Below, in pieces: positions 8,010 to 17,077 of a stretch of DNA of 38,579 nt; the first letter of the stretch is position 1, and every line of letters begins with the position of its first letter. The DNA lies in contig JAISUQ010000091.1 in assembly GCA_031272005.1 (NCBI GenBank), forward strand, positions 1-38,579, written 5' to 3'. A model generated the notes under the pieces. That model made no database searches, had not been told where the DNA came from, and was given only the letters and a program-made list of their open reading frames with translations. The translations under genes and the position numbers were made by a program. The DNA comes from Coriobacteriales bacterium. GTDB taxonomy: Bacteria > Actinomycetota > Coriobacteriia > Coriobacteriales > UBA8131.

Positions 8010-10403
8010 ATGTCTGAAGAGTCATATGTCTACACGGCCTGCCCTGGATGGGGTGACCACGATTATTGTGCCATCAAGACGATAGTCAAGGATGGCAGGA
8101 TAGTCCGTACCGAGAAAGCCGACTACACCGGGCCGGAATTCTGTGAGGGCCATATCTGCCAGAAGGGCCTGAGCGCCGGTCGCCAGCCCTACAACCCCAA
8201 CCGCCTGCTCTACCCGCTGAAGCGGGCCGGTGAGCGTGGCGAGGGCAAGTGGGACCGCATCAGCTGGGACCAGGCGCTGGACGAGATTTCAGCCAAGCTG
8301 CTGGAGTTGCGCGAGCAATACGGCCCGGAGTCGCTGGTGATCTGGAACCTGCCAGCCGGCGCGCCGCCCTCCAGTGGGCTATTGGCGCAGATGCCCTATC
8401 GCTTCGGAGGGCTCTGGGGCGCCACCGATCCTTTGCTTTCACAAGGCCTCGATGATGGTCCGATGTACACGCACTTCTACAACTTCGGGCCGGCGGGGCT
8501 GATGTACTTCCTCATCGACCCGGCCAACTTCGACGACGCCAACTTCATCTTCGTCTGGGGCGCCAACCCCATCGAGAACCAGATGCGCATCACCCAGCAC
8601 CTGGTGCGCGCCCGGGCCAAAGGCGCCAAAATCGTGGACATCGGCCTGGTGTTCGACGGCACCGCCGGCTGGTGCGACGAATTCATCGGCGTGGCCCCCG
8701 GAAGCGACGGCTACCTGGCCCTGGCCATGGCCAACTATCTGGTTCAGACCGGCCAATATAAGACCGACTTCCTCACACAACACACCATAGCATGCTATCT
8801 TGTAAGGGATGACGACGGCCAGCTCCTGCGCGACTCCGACGGCAACTTCGTCGTCTGGGATGAGAGCACCAGCGCCCCAGTCTCCGTAGCTCCGCAGAAG
8901 GGTGAGATAACCGCGGCTGCCCCAGCTTTGCTGGGCAGCTTCACGGCGATGGGCGTTGCCACCCAAACCGCCTTCCAGCTGCTGACCAAGCGCCTGACCG
9001 AATACACGCTGGAGGAGGCCGAGCGCATCTCCACAGTGCCGGCAGCCACCATCACCCGCCTGGCCGACGAGTACGCCGCCGCTCCCAACGCCTATCTGCT
9101 GGGCGCCCTGGGGCTGCGCTACATCAACCAGGGCGAGACTTATCGCGCATTCTACATCCTCGGCTTTCTGACCGGCAACCTCGGCCGCCCGGGCGCCGGC
9201 GTCACGGCCGAGCTCATCCCCTGCTGCTATCCCACGGCGTTCAATGACGAGGTCATCACCCGGCCTTTGGGAGCCGAGGGCAACAAGACCAACTGTCTGC
9301 GCATGCACGAGTTCTTTGAGCAGGTCAAGGCTGATGTCATCCCCTATCACGCCTTCATTTGCTCCTCGGGCAACCCCGTGCATCAAAACCCCAATCGGGC
9401 CCGTTGGGACGACTTCTTCTCCAAACTGGAGCTGATTGTCGACATCGACATCTGGATGACCGACACCGGCGAGATGGCCGACTACGTGCTGCCCGACTGC
9501 ATGCCCTTCGAGCGCTACGACCTGATTGCCACCGGCTTCTACAATCATGTGGTGCTGCAGGAGCCAGCCATCGAGCCGCAGGGCGAGGCCCGCGATACGG
9601 TCTATCTGTGGAGTGAGCTGGCCCGCCGCGTTGGCCTGGGCGAGTACTTCGACAAGACCACCGAGGAGTGGATCGCCCTGCGCCTGCAGACACCCTACCC
9701 CCTGATTGCCGGCATCCAGCCGCCGCTGACCTATGAGCGCTTAAAGGCCGAGAAGATGGTGCGGATGGTGGCGCCGGAGTTCCCCAAATTCGACCCCTTT
9801 GCCAGCCTGACCTTCCCCACGCGCACCGGGCGCATCGAGTTTTACAACGAGCAGCTGGTGAGCGTAGGCTTTGAGCTGCCCAAATACTTCCCCTGCTTTG
9901 AGTCGCCGGTCATCGACGGCAACGACCGGCACCCCTATCAGCTGTTCACCGGGCGGCAGCGCTTCTTCATGCAGTCGATGTTCACCGACGACCCCATCAC
10001 CATCCAACTCTCCGGCGGCAAGCCGGCTGTGCGCATGCACCCCGATGACGCTCTGCGCGAGGGCTTCAAGGACGGCGACAAGCTGGAGGTCTATAACGAC
10101 CGCGGGCATGTAGTCTGCGAGTTGAAGGTCGACCAGGCGGTGCCGCCCAAGACCGTGCACGTCTGGTTCGGCTGGCGGCGGCGCCAGTTTGAGGAGGGCA
10201 TGTACAACGAGATGCTGGTGCCCTTAAGCGACGCCGCGATTGTCGACGAGTTGGCGGAGAAGTGGTGGCAGGATTTCGTCGCTGTACGCGGCAAACCGGA
10301 CACGGCAACGATGCCCGACGCCATTCTCACTGGCGCCTGGGATACGATGTGGGATTGCGCCTGCAGCGTGCGACTCTACAACAACGCCGGGAAGGAGGCC
10401 TGA
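8010..10403 (+). CDS. Molybdopterin oxidoreductase catalytic subunit (DMSO reductase superfamily), no Tat signal
   Basis: NPNRLLYPLKRAGERGEGKWDRISWDQALDEI, VDIDIWMTDTGEMADYVLPDCMPFER, TRTGRIEFYNE; AGGAGG before ATG. Confidence 0.9.
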   Translation: MSEESYVYTACPGWGDHDYCAIKTIVKDGRIVRTEKADYTGPEFCEGHICQKGLSAGRQPYNPNRLLYPLKRAGERGEGKWDRISWDQALDEISAKLLELREQYGPESLVIWNLPAGAPPSSGLLAQMPYRFGGLWGATDPLLSQGLDDGPMYTHFYNFGPAGLMYFLIDPANFDDANFIFVWGANPIENQMRITQHLVRARAKGAKIVDIGLVFDGTAGWCDEFIGVAPGSDGYLALAMANYLVQTGQYKTDFLTQHTIACYLVRDDDGQLLRDSDGNFVVWDESTSAPVSVAPQKGEITAAAPALLGSFTAMGVATQTAFQLLTKRLTEYTLEEAERISTVPAATITRLADEYAAAPNAYLLGALGLRYINQGETYRAFYILGFLTGNLGRPGAGVTAELIPCCYPTAFNDEVITRPLGAEGNKTNCLRMHEFFEQVKADVIPYHAFICSSGNPVHQNPNRARWDDFFSKLELIVDIDIWMTDTGEMADYVLPDCMPFERYDLIATGFYNHVVLQEPAIEPQGEARDTVYLWSELARRVGLGEYFDKTTEEWIALRLQTPYPLIAGIQPPLTYERLKAEKMVRMVAPEFPKFDPFASLTFPTRTGRIEFYNEQLVSVGFELPKYFPCFESPVIDGNDRHPYQLFTGRQRFFMQSMFTDDPITIQLSGGKPAVRMHPDDALREGFKDGDKLEVYNDRGHVVCELKVDQAVPPKTVHVWFGWRRRQFEEGMYNEMLVPLSDAAIVDELAEKWWQDFVAVRGKPDTATMPDAILTGAWDTMWDCACSVRLYNNAGKEA

Positions 10404-10405
10404 TC

Positions 10406-10807
10406 ATGGCTGAGACAAAGATCCTGGTCAACCTGGAGCGTTGCGTTGGTTGTTGGAGCTGCGCCATGGCCTGCAAGATCGGCAACGGCCTGGCCGATGA
10501 TGCCTGGTGGGTAACGGTGCGCACGTTAGGCAGTGGTGAGGGCATCGACCGCCCGGCCGGCACCTATCCCAACCTGAGCATGGGCTGGCTGCCGGTCTGG
10601 AGCGAGAGTTGCGTCTTCTGCGCCGGCCGCACCCGCGATGGCAAGCAGCCCTACTGTGTCTACAACTGCCCCACCGAAGCCCTGGTATTTGGAGAGGAGG
10701 CCGCAGCAGCCGAAATCGCGCAGCTGCGTGCGGCCGGCTTCAGGGTATTCGAGCTGCCCGTATGGGAGAACCAAAAACCCGGCATCACCTACGCCAGCCG
10801 CAAGTAA
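10406..10807 (+). CDS. Short [4Fe-4S] ferredoxin-like electron-transfer subunit (8 Cys)
   Basis: ATG 10406 two bases after the catalytic subunit stop, GGAGG upstream; CVGCWSCAMACK and CVFCAGRTRDGKQPYCVYNCPTEAL. Confidence 0.88.
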   Translation: MAETKILVNLERCVGCWSCAMACKIGNGLADDAWWVTVRTLGSGEGIDRPAGTYPNLSMGWLPVWSESCVFCAGRTRDGKQPYCVYNCPTEALVFGEEAAAAEIAQLRAAGFRVFELPVWENQKPGITYASRK

Positions 10808-10835
10808 AGCCGCTCCAGCTGGAGAATGCCGCTCA

Positions 10836-10867
10836 ATGCCCCAGGGTCCGAACGAGCCCTGGGGCAT
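10836..10867. terminator. Bidirectional hairpin between convergent genes
   Basis: Perfect 11-bp arms ATGCCCCAGGG / CCCTGGGGCAT with 10-nt loop. Confidence 0.75.
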
Positions 10868-10906
10868 GACTTACTCTGCTCAAGGTAGAACAGACAGGGC
10901 CTGTTG

Positions 10907-12241
10907 TCAGCCCTCTGCGGCTGCCTCTTTGAGCTCTCTGGCAGCCTCTTCCTCCATGGCGATGAGCTGCTTGCTCTTGCGGGCAAAGAGCATACAGGTC
11001 GCTGAAGCGATGACGAATACCGCAGCAACGATGTAGGCTGCGGTCCAACCCAGTGGGCCATTGGAGATATTTGTAATCAGCGGGACGCCTATCGAGTCCA
11101 TAAGCGGCTTCCCTAAAAAGACGATGCCGTACAGCTGCCCGAAGTATTTGGGACCCAAGAACTTGGCTGTGGCATTGGAGAAGCAGACAGCCGATGAGCT
11201 CAGGGCGGCACCGAAGAAGAAGCCGGCGATATAAAGGACAACGAGCTTGTCACCGCCAAGCATGATGGCAATCAGCCCTATTGCAGCCAGATAGTTGATG
11301 ATGGAGTAGGCCCAGCGTGGCCCCAGCTTATCAACTATGATGCCAGCGGACAGCTTGCCGCAGCAGCCGGCAAAGGCCAGAAAAGTCATGAACGTGCCTG
11401 CTGCGGCAAGGTCGTAATCGTGAGCCACCATGTATGTCGGGAAGTTCTGGAATGGCCCCTGTTCACCGATGCCAATGAGGGCAAAGGCCAGAAATATCAT
11501 CCAGAACGGCAGGGTCTTCAGTGCCTGCTTGCGGTTCAGACCAACCAACTTGGCAGCCCCGGCACGCTCAGCCACCTCTGCTGCTTCAGCAGCGGTCATG
11601 CCATCCGGGAAAAGCCCAACCTCCTGGGGCCGCCATTTGAGAACGAAGCTGGAAGCAAATAATACGACGAAGGCAATTATCCCCAAGGTGATGGGAGCGT
11701 TTTGCCAATGCCCACTGGCGGCGGCCGCCGAGACCAGAAACGTGGTGATGAAAGACCCGGGTAGGGTAGCGCACCAGGTGACGCCGATGGCGATGCCGCG
11801 ACGCTTGGCAAACCAGTTGGAGGGGATGCCGGAAACCACCACCATGCCTCCCAATGCCGTCCCGATGCCCATTGAGACATAGGCGGCATAGACCATCCAA
11901 AGAGCGTTCATGAAGCCGAGGATGAAGAAGCCACCACTGAAAAACACTGCGGAGAGAATCATCGAGACGCGCAGCCCCAGCTTCTCAATCACATCACCGA
12001 CAATCAACGATGTGATGCCGGCGACCAGGGCGTAGATAGAAAACCCCAGCGCCACTGCGGTGGGATCTGCTCCCAGCATCTCGGTCATCGGGACGCGGAT
12101 CATGCTGAACGAATAAAGCCCAAATCCCTGCGTGCAGATGGCCGTGATGAAGACCACCATGATCATCAGCCAGCCGCGGGTAAAGAACGCACTGCTCTTC
12201 GTGCTCTTCGCTGCTGTCTCCAGATTGTTTTGCTTTTCCAT
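10907..12241 (-). CDS. Major facilitator superfamily transporter (OFA/oxalate-formate-antiporter-like)
   Basis: Twelve-TM pattern, GWLMIMVVFITAICTQGFGLYSFSMI..., NWFAKRRGIAIGV, KFLGPKYFGQLYGIVF. Confidence 0.88.
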   Translation of the reverse strand: MEKQNNLETAAKSTKSSAFFTRGWLMIMVVFITAICTQGFGLYSFSMIRVPMTEMLGADPTAVALGFSIYALVAGITSLIVGDVIEKLGLRVSMILSAVFFSGGFFILGFMNALWMVYAAYVSMGIGTALGGMVVVSGIPSNWFAKRRGIAIGVTWCATLPGSFITTFLVSAAAASGHWQNAPITLGIIAFVVLFASSFVLKWRPQEVGLFPDGMTAAEAAEVAERAGAAKLVGLNRKQALKTLPFWMIFLAFALIGIGEQGPFQNFPTYMVAHDYDLAAAGTFMTFLAFAGCCGKLSAGIIVDKLGPRWAYSIINYLAAIGLIAIMLGGDKLVVLYIAGFFFGAALSSSAVCFSNATAKFLGPKYFGQLYGIVFLGKPLMDSIGVPLITNISNGPLGWTAAYIVAAVFVIASATCMLFARKSKQLIAMEEEAARELKEAAAEG

Positions 12242-12253
12242 TGCTCCTCCTCC

Positions 12254-12538
12254 TCAGGCTGTGAATATGGTGCAGTGCCGTCCTTTGGCCAGCTCGACCA
12301 TCTCCTCAAAGGCCCCGATAAACAAGGCACCGGCGGAGGCGACAGAGGGGACAGAGGGGACAGTGGAAACGGTTACACCGAATTCATCCTTGGCCAACAG
12401 CGCGACGTTGAACTCCTTCTCCAGATGCTGCATGGCCTTGCTCATGCCCTGCTGAGAGATGAAGTTTGCAGCCGCTGCCTTGGTGATGGAGCCGTGCTTG
12501 AGCACCTCAAGGTAGTAGCGAAGACTTTCCAGCTGCAC
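12254..12538 (-). CDS. LysR-type HTH domain only (94 aa, no effector-binding domain)
   Basis: MQLESLRYYLEVLKHGSITKAAAANFISQQGMSKAMQHLEKEFNVALL = LysR N-terminal wHTH; ends TTCACAGCCTGA immediately before the MFS RBS/start. Confidence 0.75.
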   Translation of the reverse strand: MQLESLRYYLEVLKHGSITKAAAANFISQQGMSKAMQHLEKEFNVALLAKDEFGVTVSTVPSVPSVASAGALFIGAFEEMVELAKGRHCTIFTA

Positions 12539-12723
12539 AAAGCCCCCCTAATCATAGAATCGAGATTGATTTGCAGCAGTAACATTGTATCAAGTATTCA
12601 GCTGGATTCGCGCTTGGAAAACTGATGCAGAATGGTCAGGTAATACCAGGAGATGCTACATTAACCCTGGTCGTATAAATGAAATTGCGCCATCTATCCT
12701 GAAGCTGGCTCAACAGCTTCATT

Positions 12724-14229
12724 TCAAAGATGGGCGCTTTTTTGGCGGTCAACCAGATCGATCAATTGTTGCTGTGAGCTGATATTCATTTTGCGGTAGA
12801 TATGACGGATATGGGTTCGCGTTGTGTTGCTGCTGATGAAAAGTGTCTGCTGGATGTGTTCTGCATTTCTGCCCTTAGCGAGACAGTTGAAGATTTCGGC
12901 TTCGCGGTTGGTCAGTCCATACCGTTCTGCCAAGGCATCGCAGCGTTCTCTGAAAGGCGCTGAATTCCTCAAGGATGTTGTGTCGGAGTCCTCAGCCGCC
13001 GAAACGGATACAATCGCATACTCGTCATCCACGCCCTCTTCCTTTTCACCTGCAAACAGAGCGTACGCCGTGACGACTGCGATGACAATCAGGCAGCAGA
13101 GCAACAGCAACGGTTCCAGAGGTAAGGGTTCGATGATGAATGCAAAAAGAGCAATAAGGGCGCCAACAATGAATCCGATAGCCGTCGAAAGCTGGCCAGT
13201 AGCAAGGCGTCTTACCGGGAATATCTGGAATTCTGCGCTCATCACCACAAGCTCGGTCATCTCCATCAGCTTCGTATAGGCAAAGGTCGCGACAGCGATG
13301 CCGCCGCAGATAGACCTTCCGAGGTCATCGAAAAAAGGAATCAAAAGCAAAATAGCTACGACCAAGGGAATTGTCATACGCTGAACAGTGCTGAAATTCC
13401 ATTTCGGTTTGGTCCGCCGAATAGCCCAAAGAACAGAAACAAGCGATCCGAATACGGCGATAGCAATGGCGAAAAGAACATCCGAAAGACCCATTGAACA
13501 CAGCATGACAACAACGAACCCATAGGCTAAACGATAGAAAGCACTCGAAACCGACGCCCTCTTGCGTACCGGGTATTTATGTTGGTACGTCTTCATCATT
13601 TCGAACTGCTCTGGTTCGGTTCGGGTGAAAAGGTAAAGCGCGATTACGCACCCAATGACTATGATGAAGACAATCCCAGCAAGGCCTAAAGTCGGATTCC
13701 CGACATTGAGCATAAGCAACACCAAAGGTGGACTGAGCACGCCCCCAACCGCTATCGACAATGCAACCCATCTTGCAGACATCAGGCTGAAGAGGGTTAT
13801 CCAGGCCAGCGAGAGGAAAAGCTCGCCCAATCCGAAAATCGCCCATGCAGAATAGAGCACCGGCTTGCTCACGGCAACGATATTCGCCCCGTCGAGAAAC
13901 GCCATCATGAACGCGGGAGCAAAACAGACCAAGGTGCCTGGAACAATAAGTTTCTTCAGATGCTCGAACAACCAATCAGCCTTCGCAAAACAAAATACCA
14001 GCGAAAAGATGGAGAACACATGCGAGAAGACCAGGCAATTCACACCGATTTGCGTGGGGGCGAACGAGAGCATGGGGGTGACCGGGGCAAACACGATATA
14101 GGTCCACATCGTGGCGAGACAGGCAAATCCCAGTGAAGAAAGTACACAGGCGACAGGTGTTTGCATAAAAGGAGGGGGATTGGGAGTGACAGAATCACAT
14201 TTCGAGTCGACTTCCCGCCCCTTTGGCAT
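12724..14229 (-). CDS. Membrane-anchored LuxR-family regulator (multi-TM MFS-like N-terminus + C-terminal LuxR HTH)
   Basis: About 10-12 hydrophobic helices, then YGLTNREAEIFNCLAKGRNAEHIQQTLFISSNTTRTHIRHIYRKMNISSQQQLIDLV; start uncertain (14229 or 14166). Confidence 0.9.
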   Translation of the reverse strand: MPKGREVDSKCDSVTPNPPPFMQTPVACVLSSLGFACLATMWTYIVFAPVTPMLSFAPTQIGVNCLVFSHVFSIFSLVFCFAKADWLFEHLKKLIVPGTLVCFAPAFMMAFLDGANIVAVSKPVLYSAWAIFGLGELFLSLAWITLFSLMSARWVALSIAVGGVLSPPLVLLMLNVGNPTLGLAGIVFIIVIGCVIALYLFTRTEPEQFEMMKTYQHKYPVRKRASVSSAFYRLAYGFVVVMLCSMGLSDVLFAIAIAVFGSLVSVLWAIRRTKPKWNFSTVQRMTIPLVVAILLLIPFFDDLGRSICGGIAVATFAYTKLMEMTELVVMSAEFQIFPVRRLATGQLSTAIGFIVGALIALFAFIIEPLPLEPLLLLCCLIVIAVVTAYALFAGEKEEGVDDEYAIVSVSAAEDSDTTSLRNSAPFRERCDALAERYGLTNREAEIFNCLAKGRNAEHIQQTLFISSNTTRTHIRHIYRKMNISSQQQLIDLVDRQKSAHL

Positions 14230-14489
14230 GTTCGTAATGCTGTGCGACAGTACTGCCGTAAATCCTCCTTTTGTGAGCCTTGCGGCGCTTATACCACTCG
14301 ATTATCACACAAATCACCGAATGATGGTGATGCGTATTCTGCCGAAGCGGGTATCTCACTCAGGCGTGGTGACGTATTTCTGATGCATTCCCGGTATCTT
14401 CTCAGACACCCCGTCGCTACTATCGGCGATGGAGAGCCTGGCTCAAGTAGTACTTATACCGGCGTTACGATGAGAAAGGAGAAGGCACT

Positions 14490-16700
14490 ATGGCTGATAC
14501 GACAATCGAATGGGAAGTTAAACGAGCATCATGTTTCCTCTGTCACTTGAACTGTGGCGTAATATGTACTAAGGAGAATGGGAGGATCGTCAAGATTGAA
14601 GGAGACCCAGATTGCCCGCACAACGAAGGTTTTGTCTGCGCCCGTCTTGAGCAAGATCGGTGGAAGGATTTCGTCTACAATCCCAACCGTTTGAAGAAAC
14701 CACTGAAGCGCATCGGCGAGCGCGGAGCAGGACAATGGGAAGAAATCAGCTGGGAGCAGGCCTTTGATGAAATGGCTGAGAAACTTGCCGCATTACGTAA
14801 TGAGTACGGCGCCGAAACCCTCTGCTTCTTAGAAGGAACCTATCGGACACAGTCGAACTTGCACTATAAGTTCACCAACTTGTTCGGCACTCCGAATACT
14901 GGGGGCAACGGTACAATTTGCTACAGCAGCGATATGTGGCTTGAGCCCTGTACCTATGGAGGTTTCTGCTCGGACAAGTCCGACTGGAAACGTGCCGACC
15001 TCATTGTACTCTGGGGCCGCAACCCGGCCGTATCTGAACAACTTTGTTGGGAGTGGGTTGTAAAGAATATCGAGGAGCGAGGCGCGAAATTACTCGTCAT
15101 TGACCCGCGGTACTGCGAAGCTGCCCAAAAGGCCGACCTCTACCTGCAAATCCGTCCCGGCACTGATTCAGCATTGGCTATGGGCTTTATCAACATCATC
15201 ATCGAAGAAGGCCTCTACGACCATGAGTTCGTCGAAGAGTGGTGCTATGGTTTCGAAGAGATCAAGGAACGGGCGAAGGAATACCCGGTTGCCAAGGTCT
15301 CTGAGATTACCTGGATATCTGAGGAAAAGATTATCGAAGCTGCGCGACTTTATGCCAGCATCAAGCCGGCCTGCATGCCGTGGGGAGAAAAAGGCGGCGA
15401 TGGTTGCGGCGTTAATGCAACGAGCGCCATTCGGGCAAAAGCGATATTGCGCGCCATCACTGGCAACATCGATGTAATCGGCGGCGACCAGTTGACGATG
15501 CCCTCCGATCGCGGTGATTCGGATATGCAATACAATCACAACAGCCTCTCGCAAGAGCAGCGTGACAAGATGATTGGCAATAACGTGCACCCCGGTCTGA
15601 CTTTCAAGGGATGGGATTTGATTTCCAAGGCCTATCCTCGGTTCTACCCGTACAGCAACGCGCCGCTGATGTTCAGGGCGATGATTACAGGCGATCCTTA
15701 TCCCGTCAAGGCCTGTATCGTGCAAGCCGACAACCCGATGCTCTCTTACTCGAATTCCAAGCTCGTCTACGAAGCCCTCACCAGCCTTGAGCTTCTCATT
15801 GTCAACGATTTCTTCATGACACCGACGGCAGCCATCGCCGATTATGTCCTCCCTGCAGCAACTTGGCTGGAACGCTGCAGCATTGGATATCCCACCATGG
15901 ATGTCGAGCAGGTGAGCATGAATGGCACCTTGCCGGTGCTGGAGCGTTTCGAAGGCGGCGCCGATATCGATTTCCGTGATGATTACGAATTCTGGTACGG
16001 CCTTTCAGAGCGTCTGGGCTTCGCCGATGAATGGTGGGGGCCTTCGATGGTCGATATGTTCAACGATACGGTTGCCCACTTTGGTATGAACTTCAAGGAC
16101 TTCAGCGAGAACGTTAAATACCTCAGAGTCCCCAACGCTCCTGAGAAGTATAAAGCGGAAGGCTTCAAATTCCTCACCCCAACAGGCAAAGTCGAACTCT
16201 ATTCGACCATTATCGAAGAACTCGGCGAAGGGTATGACCCCCTTCCCGGCTTCGAGTATCCGCCATACTTCCCAGAAGTGAATCCGGAACACGCTGAAGA
16301 GTATCCGCTTTCGATGATTACCGGCGCTCGCTTCATGCCCTTCTACCATACCGAGCACCGCCAGCCTGGTGCCTATCGCGACCTGCATCCCGACCCAATC
16401 TTCGACATCCATCCGGATACCGCCATGAAGCTCAATATCGCTTCGGGAGATTGGTGTTGGATCGAAACCCCCTTGGGACGTATCAAGCAACGCGCCCGCA
16501 CGACTACGATATTGGACCCGCGGGTTATCTCCGTCCAGCACGGCTGGTGGTTCCCCGAACTACCCGAGACGGATCTTTTTGGGGTATTCGATTCGAACAT
16601 CAACGCGATACTCGACGACTCTCCGGAAGTCCTCGATTCGTTGATGGGCGCTTGGCCGAATACAGGTTTGTATGCCAAGGTCTACAAAGTTGAGGATTAG
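14490..16700 (+). CDS. Acetylene-hydratase-like molybdopterin/tungstopterin enzyme (soluble, [4Fe-4S])
   Basis: CFLCHLNC cluster motif; LAMGFINIIIEEGLYDHEFVEEWCYGFEEIKERAKEYPVAKVSEIT and NDFFMTPTAAIADYVLPAATWLERC resemble recalled Pelobacter acetylene hydratase; GGAG RBS. Confidence 0.85.
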   Translation: MADTTIEWEVKRASCFLCHLNCGVICTKENGRIVKIEGDPDCPHNEGFVCARLEQDRWKDFVYNPNRLKKPLKRIGERGAGQWEEISWEQAFDEMAEKLAALRNEYGAETLCFLEGTYRTQSNLHYKFTNLFGTPNTGGNGTICYSSDMWLEPCTYGGFCSDKSDWKRADLIVLWGRNPAVSEQLCWEWVVKNIEERGAKLLVIDPRYCEAAQKADLYLQIRPGTDSALAMGFINIIIEEGLYDHEFVEEWCYGFEEIKERAKEYPVAKVSEITWISEEKIIEAARLYASIKPACMPWGEKGGDGCGVNATSAIRAKAILRAITGNIDVIGGDQLTMPSDRGDSDMQYNHNSLSQEQRDKMIGNNVHPGLTFKGWDLISKAYPRFYPYSNAPLMFRAMITGDPYPVKACIVQADNPMLSYSNSKLVYEALTSLELLIVNDFFMTPTAAIADYVLPAATWLERCSIGYPTMDVEQVSMNGTLPVLERFEGGADIDFRDDYEFWYGLSERLGFADEWWGPSMVDMFNDTVAHFGMNFKDFSENVKYLRVPNAPEKYKAEGFKFLTPTGKVELYSTIIEELGEGYDPLPGFEYPPYFPEVNPEHAEEYPLSMITGARFMPFYHTEHRQPGAYRDLHPDPIFDIHPDTAMKLNIASGDWCWIETPLGRIKQRARTTTILDPRVISVQHGWWFPELPETDLFGVFDSNINAILDDSPEVLDSLMGAWPNTGLYAKVYKVED

Positions 16701-16730
16701 TAGGTTATCTGGCTTAGATTGGAGAAAGTC

Positions 16731-16970
16731 ATGTGCTTCAGGCCAGCATCGACAACCATGGGTGCTCGTATCTGCAAGTCTTGTTTTACCGTAATCGATG
16801 ATACGGAGGCGACCAATTGCCCTCAATGTGGGGTAGTTCTTGAGACTTCATTCGTGAACAGCGGAAAGGCTCCCGAAACGGTTGCGCCCACCGCACCAAA
16901 GTCCATACCCAAGGCAGCGCCAGCAGCTCCAAGGGCTCCGGAGGCACCCAAGGCACCGAAACCAATCTAG
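16731..16970 (+). CDS. Small zinc-ribbon protein with Pro/Ala/Lys-rich tail
   Basis: TTGGAGAAAGTC-ATG; MCFRPASTTMGARICKSCFTVIDDTEATNCPQCGVVLET (two CxxC knuckles) then APTAPKSIPKAAPAAPRAPEAPKAPKPI. Confidence 0.75.
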   Translation: MCFRPASTTMGARICKSCFTVIDDTEATNCPQCGVVLETSFVNSGKAPETVAPTAPKSIPKAAPAAPRAPEAPKAPKPI

Positions 16971-17077
16971 TGCTATAACCGCTGCTTTGTCCGCAATGCT
17001 GCCTTGGTACAAATGTTAGCAATATAGCACAACGTGAGAAGCTCGATTTCCTGGCTTTGGAGTGACTTGAGAGAAGA

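Noticed and set aside
8439-9548. 369-aa minus-strand ORF opposite the molybdoenzyme
   Set aside because: Antisense to a clear oxidoreductase gene; composition typical of GC-driven shadow ORFs.
10813-10824. CTCCAGCTGGAG palindrome after the ferredoxin subunit
   Set aside because: Short GC palindrome next to a clearly stronger terminator; no separate function supportable.
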